Positions 50,547-60,485 of a DNA stretch of 64,000 nucleotides are shown one piece after another. The position numbers and the translations under genes were made by a program. The notes under the pieces are model-generated. The model saw nothing but the letters and a program-made list of their open reading frames with translations, was not told the DNA's origin and did not search any database. The DNA comes from Holothuria scabra (lineage: Eukaryota; Echinodermata; Holothuroidea; Aspidochirotida; Holothuriidae): contig CM074189.1 of NCBI GenBank assembly GCA_037179385.1, positions 23,683,648 through 23,747,647 of the forward strand, in the 5' to 3' direction. Position 1 is the first letter of the stretch. The number at the start of each line of letters is the position of its first letter.

Positions 50547-50802
50547 TCAGGTGACATAGCAGGTACAGCTGACTTTGAGTTTAAGCTTTTGTAGGGCTCA
50601 AATGAATGAGGGAAAGCCCCTTCCCTCTTCAACACTACTGTATTTTTAAGGGAATTTCAGGTACTGATGTAGGAAATTGTGTGGAATCCATGGTGGATAG
50701 TATTTCATTTGCCAGATTTACACATTAAATATAGTATACACAACAATAAGTGCCTTCACTGCTTTAAACATGTATTAACCAGTTTCTGCACACTGTATAT
50801 GA

Positions 50803-50968
50803 CAGTGTTGTAACAAGTCAAGACTTGAGTCATTTCCTCTCAAAATGATAGTGACTCGATAGAATTCAGGAGTAATTTCCCCTTTGAAATAGTAAAGTGA
50901 CTTGAGTCACTTAAAAGTTCGAAAAATGGTGACTCGATCACTAATCTAGTGACTCGATTACAACACTG
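50803..50968 (-). mobile_element. hAT-type MITE, copy 2
   Basis: Inverted relative to 35533-35728. Ends CAGTGTTGTAA and, reversed, CAGTGTTGTAATCGAGTCAC. Flanks GTATATGA and GTGTGTGA agree at 6 of 8 positions, a decayed target duplication. Lies in intron 2. Confidence 0.68.
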
Positions 50969-51417
50969 GTGTGTGATGATCTGAATCCAGTGAAGACAAC
51001 CTTTAAATTGCAAGTCGAAAACCCACATGTAAGCTGAGCAGCTCTGGGAAAATCCATGATACAAACTGAATACGGTAAGTGGGTGTGTGTGGTCAGGCTG
51101 TACTTTTCAACTTTCATTGAAGCAGTCGGATGAAATTTGGAAAATATTTTTGGAACACCTTAATCTCACAAATCACATCTTTCTTTATCCAAGTACCTTT
51201 CATGATATTTCAGGCCCTAAATATTGCTTGTTCAAGTTATGGAGCCAGTGGACCATTCCACAAAATTGTTCAATTTAGTGAGAAAAACAAAGTCACAGGA
51301 CTCTCAAGAGATATTGATAAAATTCTGGCTTGACACAAATTGCTGAATTTGCTCCCTACAGCTTAGAGTGGACACGGCCCTAAAGTTAATTGCATTTTTC
51401 TAACCCTTCTTGTCACA

Positions 51418-51785
51418 TGCCGTGACGTCTCTTCTTGAGAAAGCAACATAGACACCCCAGTACATCAAAGGCAGTGTGGGGTGTAACTGATATATGAGGT
51501 TGTCACATGATCTGTGCTCTAAAATGAGCTAAGCTTTCATTGTATTCACAGTGCGTGAAAAGCAATTAACACATGCTTGATCGACCTGTTAGCTAACCTC
51601 AAATGTTACGTAACTTTTTGTGTATTTTAATATATCTGTTACTGTCAATCGAGTAATCAGATGTAAAATGTGACTATATCAAGTGTGGGTGTAGTGAGCT
51701 TCATTTCCTCCCTGAGGTGATAAGAGGTAATCAGGCAGAGAAGGAGAATGCCACAAAAAGTAAGAAGGGTCGTTTCATCATGCAT
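51418..51785 (+). repeat. ~0.37-kb dispersed duplication, copy 1
   Basis: Closely matches 54930-55294 in the same orientation: shared blocks include CTTCTTGAGAAAGCAACATA, CTCAAATGTTACGTAACTTT and GGTAATCAGGCAGAGAAGGA. It stops about 27 bases before the exon 3 splice acceptor, so the exon itself was not duplicated. I see no terminal inverted repeats. Confidence 0.75.
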
Positions 51786-51811
51786 ACTTTATTCTTAATT
51801 CTTGCCTTCAG

Positions 51812-51998
51812 TTCCATGGTTAAAAGTCCTAGGAGCCAGGCAGATGATACATCAGGTGACACATCAGGTGACAATGGGAAAGTTATAAAGATGCAGGAGA
51901 GCCACAATGCTGAACTCAAAAAACTTAGAGAAACACACAGAACTGAGATAGAGAAGTTAAAAGAGGACTATGATAAATTAGTGGATTCTCACAAAGAG
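51812..51998 (+). CDS. Coiled-coil protein gene, exon 3
   Basis: Acceptor ATTCTTGCCTTCAG, donor AAAGAG|GTAATT. 187 bases: one base completing a Ser codon across the junction, then 62 codons. It starts SMVKSPRSQADDTSGDTSGD, a short flexible Ser/Asp linker with a duplicated DDTSG-like motif, then NAELKKLRETHRTEIEKLKE and EDYDKLVDSHKE, strongly coiled-coil. The open frame continues upstream to 51717, but that part is intronic repeat sequence. Exit phase 0 matches exon 4. Confidence 0.75.
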
Positions 51999-52098
51999 GT
52001 AATTCTTCATAAGTCAAAGAATTTCACCTGCTCTCTACGCTTAGCCCTGCAGGTGATATTGTGTTTGCATGGTGCTAGAATTGAACAGGAGGTTTAAG

Positions 52099-52762
52099 CC
52101 AATGTTACCCGAGGAAAAGGCTTTTTCTCGGGTGAAGCTTGTCTCTATAATTGTGGCATTTTAATCCGTATAAGCCAACCTTTTTGTCCTGTTGAGCAAA
52201 TAGTCTTTCAAGGGGGCAAGGCCTTTAACTTTATTGATCTCAAGATACCTGAACAGGAAGTCCTCTGATAGATTTTGGATTATTAGTTGCCAGCTTGAGA
52301 TGGCTAAAACTTGCTATTCACTTCTAGAGTCATGTAGATTACCTAAGTCTGATGTAAGAGTTGAAGAAATTTCTGATTTCACAAAATTGGCAGTTTTGAG
52401 CAAAATTTTTAGGGAATCCATTGTGCTAGACACAAAAATTGAGGGAGAGTTTTGAGATCCTTTTGAAGAAATTTGTTTACATGAATGAAATTTTTACTGC
52501 ATGAACATACTGGAGGACAGTAAAAATTTCAAACCTAAAATTCCTCCATGTGGAAAATTTTCTCAAAAGAGAACCCTTCCCCAGACCCACAAACCTGGAT
52601 AACCAAGTCTCAGAAAATGGACCTTGTTTGAACAAACAAATTTTTCACTTTTCTAGGTATTCTCCAGGGAAGTAACCTTATAGAAATTTTGACATGTCTC
52701 CCCCACTTGTCAGACATTTTAGTGGAAATTTACCCATTCTTAGTCCTGTTAGGTAACATTGG
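52099..52762. mobile_element. Possible element with 11-bp terminal inverted repeats
   Basis: CCAATGTTACC (52099-52109) and GGTAACATTGG (52752-52762) are perfect inverted repeats 0.66 kb apart. Just inside the left end is a near-perfect hairpin, ACCCGAG...CTCGGGT (52107-52133). No target duplication is evident, so the element is tentative. Confidence 0.3.
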
Positions 52763-54929
52763 TCCAACATTGTACTATTTTCTTTTCTAGGTGACACTGT
52801 ACAACACATTCGTGTTGATGGGATCGTAAAATTTCATCTATAACTCAGTCAGGAAATGTAATTGTACTTAGCTTAAATTTCTGGCCTTGCCCCTTTATCC
52901 TCCCCTAAGTAACTTATTAACTCTTAGAAACATATGAAAAGACATAGTAACCTGCACTAAGTTTAAATAATTTTTCAAGATCATATAAGTGGAAAACACC
53001 AGCATGTGCAAGAACTCCTTGCCTGGTTTTTACTCCTTGACTCTTCACAAGAAAGGGATACTGGGATAGACGGAAAACAAGTATTGTAAAACAACAGCGT
53101 GCTTGAGAACACCACTTTAACTGTACACATCATTGTTGACCAACCAAAATGAAAGTGTCATAAGGTGAACATCTCGGTAGAATTTGAAAGTCAACATCTT
53201 CCGGTCAATCATCAAACTTAATCCTTTTGATGGACAAACTTATGCATGGCTGATTAAGCAATTGTTTGCCTGTGCAGAACATGGCTACCATGAGCCCTGA
53301 TCGTTTGATCCATTTTCGAGTCATATTGGGCAAGAAACTTGAGCTGCCAACCAGCTGACCAAGCAAACAAATCAGTTAGTACATGGAGGCACAAATGAGC
53401 CAAGATAGGCTCCCTGGCATTTTGGAGGAAATCTTCAGCAGGGCTTCCCCACTTCCCTTTGTAGAAAGTTGTACTCTCCATGAGTTTTGGGTGAATTTTA
53501 AAAATGAAAGTGTTGTAATGAGCTGTAATTAGAACTCTATGGCTATTCCTTAATCTGTTTGGGGAAGGAGTTGCTAGCAAGTCCTTTGGAGATCACCAGA
53601 ATTCCTGTCGGAAGACCAAAAGTATCAAAAATTGTGTAGCAGCTTGTCCTGTGGACAAACTAAAAATTTTGAGTACACTAAATGTACTGATTATTTTCAT
53701 GAATTAAATAATAATGGTTATGTCAATCAACTTGTTATCCCCTGATTTACAATACAAATTAGTGGTAGTGTAATCACCAAATAATCAATCTTGATTAAGT
53801 GTATGACCTAAAGCATTTCTGAAACTCCTACTATTTCTGAAAAATCAGTGATATTACCAGATTTCTCACAGGCCAACCAGTTTCCTGTAAAACAGTTGTC
53901 CTTTCAAAAACCATTTCATTTTCTTCAAAGGCACACAGTGACCTCTACTGAAAGTCACTCACAGTCTCATCTGTCACTAGCATATGCCTTTAAATTCCAC
54001 ATGGCAAAGTTTATTATTTGAATAATTTAATAGCCAAATTTCAAATCCAATACTTTATACAAAAAGCTAAAATTTTTATTTATTTTTTCCTTTATGTACC
54101 CTAGCTTGCAACTGTTGTGGGAATTATTTGAAAAAGTGTCAGGTCACCTAATTTTGAACACCAAATTGAATTATTTATAACTCACTCATTAAACATGTAT
54201 TAGTATAGGCCTGTATACATCATAGCTGGGGGTTGTTGACCATTTGAAGAAAAATCTACAAACTAATTTGGTAAAATTTGGTTTATTTCAGGAACCAATT
54301 TAATCACTTTAATAGCAGAACTGAATACAAAGGAGGACAGAGTATCCATACCCTAGAATTTTTTTTATTTTATTTTTTTTTTTAAATTATGGTCATTCTC
54401 TGCACTTCAATTAACTGTAATATCCATAACCTCTCCTAATAGTCACAACTCATCACTAGAATTTGTAAGCAAGAATAGAAGAATTCAATCTTCATCTTCA
54501 TCTTTAGTCTCAAAACTTTTCTTGCTTGGTGGCTACCAATTTTCGAATCAGAAATCTTGGTGGCCCTAAATGACAGTACCCAATTTAATGCATCAAATTA
54601 CTAACACATAAATCAGAATTATTCACATTGTTTATTTGCAATGAGAATTGTGGCAATTGCCTTTTTTTCCCGCATCTTTTTCATGGCCCTCAAAAATATT
54701 CTTTTGATCTCCAAAGAGATCACAACCCACAGTTTGCCAACCCCAGATCAATGTAACAAAGATGACCCAAAATCAACATTTTGTATCTAGGAACCCTAAA
54801 AGCTATGTAACATGTAGGTAACATAGCACTCTCTCTGTAACTAATCAGGGAGCTGGTAGAGAAGGATATACAACCAACATTTTTTCAGGCAATATGTTCT
54901 TGAAATGGATCATACCTTTTTGAGTTCAT
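52763..54929. other. Intron 3, middle part
   Basis: A 108-codon minus frame (53254-53580) has no recognised domain, and adjacent minus frames are broken by stops. It could be an eroded transposon-derived segment. Confidence 0.35.
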
Positions 54930-55294
54930 GCTGTGATGTTTCTTCTTGAGAAAGCAACATAGACACCCCAGTAGATCAAAGGCAGTGTTGGGTGTAACTG
55001 ATATCTGAGTTGGTCACATGAACTGTGCCTTAAAATGAGCTAAGCTTTCGTTGTGTTCACACTGCGTGAAAAGCAATAAACACATGCCTGATTGACCGGT
55101 TAGCTAACCTCAAATGTTACGTAACTTTTTGTGTATTTTAATACTTCTGTTACTGTCAATCAATTAATCAGAAGTGAAACGTGACTATATCAAGTGTGGG
55201 TGTAGTGAGCTTCATTTCCTCCCTGAGGCGATAAGAGGTAATCAGGCAGAGAAGGAGAATGTAACAAAAAGTAAGAAGGAACGTTTCATCATGT
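54930..55294 (+). repeat. ~0.37-kb dispersed duplication, copy 2
   Basis: Same orientation as 51418-51785, 3.5 kb away and within intron 3. Homology ends at CGTTTCATCATG in both copies. Confidence 0.75.
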
Positions 55295-56782
55295 GCAAAC
55301 ATTTGATTGACCAGTCCCCACCCCCCCTGTTTGTTTCTAGTGTTAAATCCATTGTAACTAAGTCCTTTTAATGATGATCTCTTCCATTCTTTCCAAGTAA
55401 TCCCTAAACAAAGGCATTGTCTGTATATCCTTTGATTTAGAGGTTTATTTCCGCCAAAGACCAAGCTGAAAATAAGATTTTTTATCTATAGAACAACTGA
55501 AAACAAACATTTAATCTTTATGCCTCAATTGGGCCCTGTTCTTCAATGGATGACGGCATTGTTCATGTATTTTTTCCCTCAGATTTGAACAATTTCGTCA
55601 TCATTAAGAAACAAATTTTTTTAAAGTAGTTTGTAGCAAAATTGTTGCTGTCTTCAAATCCAATGAAACCTCATGTTTCGGATAGCTTTGAATGACGTTA
55701 ATTTCACCACTTTGCATGATGGCTGGCAATGAAATGTTGGCGAGTAAAGTGTAAAGAACGGCAGAATGCGCCTCTCCATTGGAATTTTGATAATGCATCA
55801 CTAATCTTTGTTGAATGAAGCATTGAGATAAGAATTTGGGGGATGAAAGCAGGATTTCTGTCGGAAACAAACATTGTCCCTAAAAAAGATAACAGAAAGT
55901 TGTGTCTCCTTCCCTAGCAACTCCCTGGACTAACTAAGTCAAGACTAGGACATAAAAAACCCTGACATAACACACTTTTCTCACATTGCTTGTCTTTTAG
56001 CCTACTCTACATTAACTCCTTGTTTATTTGGCCTCCATTAAATTTCTCTCCTTTTATTCACCATTATTATCAAACAACTTTTACCAACATCATTTGACAT
56101 TACCTCCTTCATTTTAAAAAAATCAGTCTTGTACTTTCTACAATGTTCTTGATATAAATTGAAGTAAACAACTTAAATTACGATGAGAATACCCAAAATC
56201 TAGGTCACATAGCACCAAATAAGTATTAAACCTTTCAAATTAACAACTGAGACATCCAACTTGAACATGGGGTAGGAAATTTGCCAGTAAACACTGTCCC
56301 AGATTTGGAGCTCTGGTAAGAGAGTACCTATAATGACTTCATCAGCAAATCTGAGAATTAAATTGGATAGAACTGCCAAGAGCAAAGTCCCAAGTTCTAA
56401 AACAGACTGTAAATTATAAATGATGGCACTCGATTGATTTTATTATTTCCGTTGGAACTGATTATTGAATAGTTAATCAACCTGCAAACACATTCTGCCT
56501 TGCATAGACAATTTCTCGTGACATAATGGACTCTAAACTGAAGGCATTAGTAACACACATTGATGAATCAAAAACAGTGCTTTTTCTCATTTCATCACTG
56601 ATTTAAAAGAGGTAGAGTATGCATCCTCCGGTGAGGTGAGGGGGAGGGGGCAGAGGCAAAAGAGGAGAGGGGTTGTCAGGGTTTGGGAAATTGGTAAGAA
56701 AGGAGTACTTGTATGCCTTAAATCCATTTGTCTCAATTTTTGTAATCTCAGGTGGTATTGAAACCAATTTTTTAATTTGCAG
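55295..56782. other. Intron 3, distal part
   Basis: No supported exon. The GA-rich run near 56632-56678 gives rise to a minus-strand frame overlapping exon 4 that is only an antisense shadow. Confidence 0.4.
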
Positions 56783-56989
56783 ACAACAGCTTGTGACCAT
56801 GAACCTGAACTGAAAGAACTCAGGGACAAAGTGGAAAGGCTAGAAGTTGAGAACAGAACACTGGAATCAACAAATGGTGATCTGCGGGCAGAAAATGTTG
56901 ACCTTAGGTCAAAATTTGAGGAACTTTTTACAGAACTTAGCTTGAAAGAAGCCCAGTGGTGTGAAAAAGAAGAACAACTGAATTTAAAA
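56783..56989 (+). CDS. Coiled-coil protein gene, exon 4
   Basis: Acceptor TTTTTTAATTTGCAG, donor AAA|GTATGA. 207 bases, exactly 69 codons in phase 0 at both ends. Encodes TTACDHEPELKELRDKVERL, then LEVENRTLESTNGDLRAE and KFEELFTELSLKEAQWCE, ending EEQLNLK. Leucine and valine recur every three to four residues with dense Glu/Lys/Arg, a long coiled coil. This is the longest and clearest coding block of the gene. I do not recognise the family; centrosomal, ciliary or flagellar coiled-coil proteins are one broad possibility. Confidence 0.8.
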
Positions 56990-57209
56990 GTATGACATAT
57001 TTTGTCGTTTCTTTTCAAAGTTCATTATTCATGTTTTCTTGTTTCATCCCCCCTCCACCCCCTCTCCTCCTTTAACTTTATTTCCCTAACCTGATTTTTG
57101 CAGCATATTTATGATATTTCCGTTTGATGATATGACCAGTTTATTGGATTGTGTTGAGAATTTTTTTTGAAAAAAAAAAAATACCAGTTGATATAAAATG
57201 AAATAACAC

Positions 57210-57514
57210 TTAAAGGCAGTCATTCGTCACCCCAAACTACAGTTTCAGTATACGTCCATCAAAATTCTCAATCGGTACAGCTCTTTGATTGGCATCAAAT
57301 TCAAACAATGCATCATAGCTAAATTATACAGCATGGGCACTGAGAGTGTCTTGATTACACATTATGGACTTGTATGCCCTCTGAGACAAGCCATGAAGCA
57401 ATAAACTAGGATTGTGTCTGGATAAAGATGAGTTTTAGATAAATGTGGGAGGGGCTAGAAGTAAGTAGATTGGGAGAAATGGAACTGTTTGGCATGATGA
57501 AAATATGCCTTTAA
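57210..57514 (-). mobile_element. Inverted-repeat MITE family A, copy 3
   Basis: Ends TTAAAGGCAGTCATTC and, reversed, TTAAAGGCATATTTTC; the perfect part is TTAAAGGCA. The interior, on the minus strand, shares CATCTTTATCCAGACACAAT and GCTCTTTGATTGG-type blocks with the other copies. TTAA at both ends suggests a TTAA-targeting (piggyBac-like) system. Confidence 0.68.
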
Positions 57515-58407
57515 GACTCAAACAATCTTTCACTTAACTAGAGGTGAACAACCAGTGGGCTATAGCTAGTATGTGCAACATGTGGCCTGTCAGTGAATTT
57601 TTTTACTACTCATGTGATGTCTTACAGAGAAGAAAAAAAATCGTGATTGGCCACTACAAATCTATCGCTAAACATATAGAAAGTCATTGCAAACCATCAG
57701 TCAATGTCAGACCTCTCTTGAATGCTGTGATGTAACATGCACAGGCCCAATGACAGGGACTCCCCTTTCTCGCCTCCTCCCTTTTGGCCACAAAAAATAC
57801 ACAAAATGTTACACATCATTTTAATTGAGCAAAATATACTTTTTCTGGCTTACTCTTATTGTGAAAAAAGCTCATGCTTGGATTCTACTTACAAGCCCCA
57901 GAAATGCCTTTTTCTGTCTGTCTGAGGGGTCGCAATTTTTGAAATTTTATGCAGGGTCATTACCATGTGATGGTGGTACTCTGCTTAGATAGTCTTTTGG
58001 GCAGGGTTTTAAATCTTGGACAGATGATGTCCTCTCTTTCTCTGAATTTAGCCCTCACCCCCCTCCCCCCCCCTCATTTTGGAAATTCCCAGATTGGCAC
58101 CTGTGTATCCCTCTTTTCCCCATTTTTTATCAACGATAAAATATTAATAACAATGTAGTATGTTGCTTGAAGCCATTTGAAATCAACAGCATTTCATCGA
58201 TTAAGTGCATTCCAGGTCAAGTTTTCATTCTTCATACCATGTCGTTTTAATGAAAAACATCCAATCCATCAATTTGATCATTGTGATTACAGTTTTCCAC
58301 TGCTCCAAGGCTTATCAAGTATTGCCATTGATTTTATATAATTCTAAGCATGAGGGTTGCTTCAAACTGGTGGAAGAAGCAAAAAAGTAAAATTCTGAAA
58401 TTGCCCT
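57515..58407. other. Intron 4 sequence
   Basis: No gene or clear repeat recognised; several short frames without splice support. Confidence 0.4.
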
Positions 58408-58480
58408 GGTGATTAGGATGCTAGACTGACTATTACAGTAAGTGGTACTAGGTGACTCGAGTAAAGGCTCACATTTGTAA
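58408..58480 (+). mobile_element. Possible tRNA-derived SINE head
   Basis: GTGATTAGGATGCTAGACTG followed by GGTGACTCGAGT resembles the A-box and B-box layout of the SINE at 63236-63470. The body after it is different, so this may be another family or chance. Confidence 0.3.
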
Positions 58481-58664
58481 TGAACTTGGGGTGTGCACCC
58501 ACCCCTGTTTATCTGCATGGTGATCGAAATCACCTCTTTTTCACACCCAGTACTGGAGCAGCCTAAATCACCTTCAATGCATCCCAATTTGACAGCACTA
58601 CCACATTAATATCTCCTCCTTCGTATTAAAGGAATATATGCAACAACTGATATTCTACCATGAA

Positions 58665-58895
58665 CAAATTGTGAGAGCATCAGACATGCAGTCAGGAGCG
58701 TGGAGAATTTGACTCCTGGCCAGGTCATACCAAAAACTTTAAAATCGCAACCTTCTGCTACTTTGCTTGGTGCTCAGCATAAGCAATGGAGTAGGAAAAG
58801 CAAGCCAGTGAGACGCAACGGGGAAAAAGGCTGTGGCTGGCGTAACGTAAGCCAATTGGTTAGAAACTGGGCTGTAAAAATTCATCCAATGTAAC
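58665..58895 (+). mobile_element. tRNA-derived SINE, copy 1
   Basis: A tRNA-like head (GAGCATCAGACATGCAGTC; TTTGACTCCTGGCC as B box) is followed by a body shared with 63236-63470: GCTTGGTGCTCAGCATAAGC, AATGGAGTAGGAAAAGCAAG, CCAGTGAG, and a tail ATCCAATGTAACCTAAC. Short open frames inside are spurious. Confidence 0.7.
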
Positions 58896-59198
58896 CTAAC
58901 CATGAACAATTCACACTCAAAGAAGACTGACCTAAAATGGATGGTATACTTTGGAAATACTTTTCTTGAGAAGAGCATTCCACCAATGGTAGTATGCACC
59001 CTTCAGAAGTCAGAGCTAGCTTGCCCATATCAAAGTATGGAAAACCTGCCCAAGAAGAGTTGTAACGAAGGAATTCTGTTTTCAACAAGTCAAGTCATGG
59101 TTAACTTTTCACTGTTTCAAAATGTGTTTTTTTCAAACCAAGTTTGTGCATAATCATACAATTTATGTATTTAAATTGTTTGATACTTTTCTGTCCAG

Positions 59199-59287
59199 TT
59201 GAAATTACAATGGGGTGAAAAATACAGAGAATGGATGGAGGCAACAGAGAAGAAGATAGCTGATTTGCAAAAGGCAAATGACCTACT
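59199..59287 (+). CDS. Coiled-coil protein gene, exon 5
   Basis: Acceptor ACTTTTCTGTCCAG, donor CTACT|GTGAGT, 89 bases: 29 codons plus two bases. Encodes LKLQWGEKYREWMEATEKKI then ADLQKANDL. The two Trp residues within a coiled-coil pattern are unusual and could help to identify the family. Phase 0 entry fits exon 4 (EEQLNLK-LKLQW). Confidence 0.75.
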
Positions 59288-59327
59288 GTGAGTATAAAAC
59301 AGACTTGTTTCATAAATGCAATAACAG

Positions 59328-59408
59328 TACAGCGCCCTCTATTTTCAGCATTTCAAAATGTCATGGGCTTTGTTTATATTGAGAAAATTTGCTCAATCTT
59401 TTATATTA
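59328..59408 (+). repeat. 80-bp block duplicated at 60631
   Basis: ACAGCGCCCTCTATTTTCAG and the following CATTTCAAA...GGGCTTT...TTGAGAAAATTT recur at 60631-60712 with about ten differences. Confidence 0.65.
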
Positions 59409-59940
59409 AGGGTCTGGGTAATTAGTGTGTAAATTATTCAATTGATGTTGCATGTCCTATAAGCAAATATTTGGGCAGTGGACACAACAAAAAAATAACC
59501 ATGGCAGGCCCCGATTTCGGAAGAATTTCTGGTTGTCCTTCAGGCAACTATTTCACTAGTTTTGGTTGTCCACAATGAAAGTGGTTGTCCAAAACATTTT
59601 GCACACAATTACAAAGCAGTAATTGTGTTCATGTATTATTGGTCTTGAAGAATAAAAAGCTGGGAATGGCTGAGAGACGGAAACACTTCAAGTCTGGAAC
59701 ATGGTAGATGAAAAAAGTTGAAAGAGTTTATCAGTCAGCTTTATACTTTTTCAATCTAAGAGAAAAACGGCTGTCCATCTGACAACCAATCTTTAACTTT
59801 TGGTTGTCCTTGTGAAATTTAAGTTGTCTGGGACAATCGGACAACCATGAAAATTGAGCCCTGCATGGGGAGTTGACAATCAGATACAGTGGGGCTAGCT
59901 TTGGGTGATTAACACTGTTATCACGAACTGCTTTTAAAGG

Positions 59941-60172
59941 TAAGAGATGAAATTTCATTTTCATGTTCTCAACACAGCTATAGACAAGTAGTTTATACAG
60001 GAATGTGTAAAAACTGCATAAGTTTTACATTTTTTTTCTCATTTTGGATCACAAGGTGATGTAGTGTATAATTTCTAGAGTGTTGTATGAAATTTCTATA
60101 GGATATACCATAATGTGACTCTGACCTCTCTAGGATACTAAAAATGTATAACACCATTGTCAATCATATAAC
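59941..60172 (+). repeat. 230-bp local duplication, copy 1
   Basis: TAAGAGATGAAATTTCATTT to CAATCATATAAC recurs at 60255-60485 with roughly 6-8% difference by eye. The two copies are separated only by an 82-base fragment of MITE family A. Confidence 0.8.
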
Positions 60173-60258
60173 TGTCCATCAAAGAGCTGAGCCAATTGAG
60201 AATTTTGGTACCCCTGTGCCAAAATTGTAGTTTGGGGTGAGAGGTTTGGCCCTTTAAG
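60173..60258 (+). mobile_element. Inverted-repeat MITE family A, truncated copy 4
   Basis: Right-hand part only: CATCAAAGAGCTGAGCCAATT, then AATTGTAGTTTGGGGTGAGA, GGTTTGGCCCTTTAAG. It sits exactly between the two copies of the 230-bp duplication. Confidence 0.65.
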
Positions 60259-60485
60259 AGATGAAATTTCATTTTCATGTTCTCAACACAGCTGTAGACA
60301 AGTAGTTTATACAGGAATGTGTAAAAGCTGCAAAATTTTTACATTTTTTTCTCATTTTGGATCACGAAGTGATGTAGTATATAATTTCTAGAGTGCTGTA
60401 CGAAATTCTTATAGGGTATACCTTAATGTGACTCTGACCCCTCTAGGATACTAAAAATGTATAACACCATTCTCAATCATATAAC
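60255..60485 (+). repeat. 230-bp local duplication, copy 2
   Basis: Second copy of 59941-60172. It begins inside the CTTTAAG end of the MITE fragment. Confidence 0.8.

Noticed and set aside
53254..53580. 108-codon minus-strand frame
   Set aside because: No recognised motif and the adjoining minus frames are full of stops; possibly eroded transposon sequence but not supportable.
56587..57018. 143-codon minus-strand frame
   Set aside because: Antisense shadow of exon 4; Ser/Leu-rich as expected from the complement of a Glu/Lys-rich coding exon.
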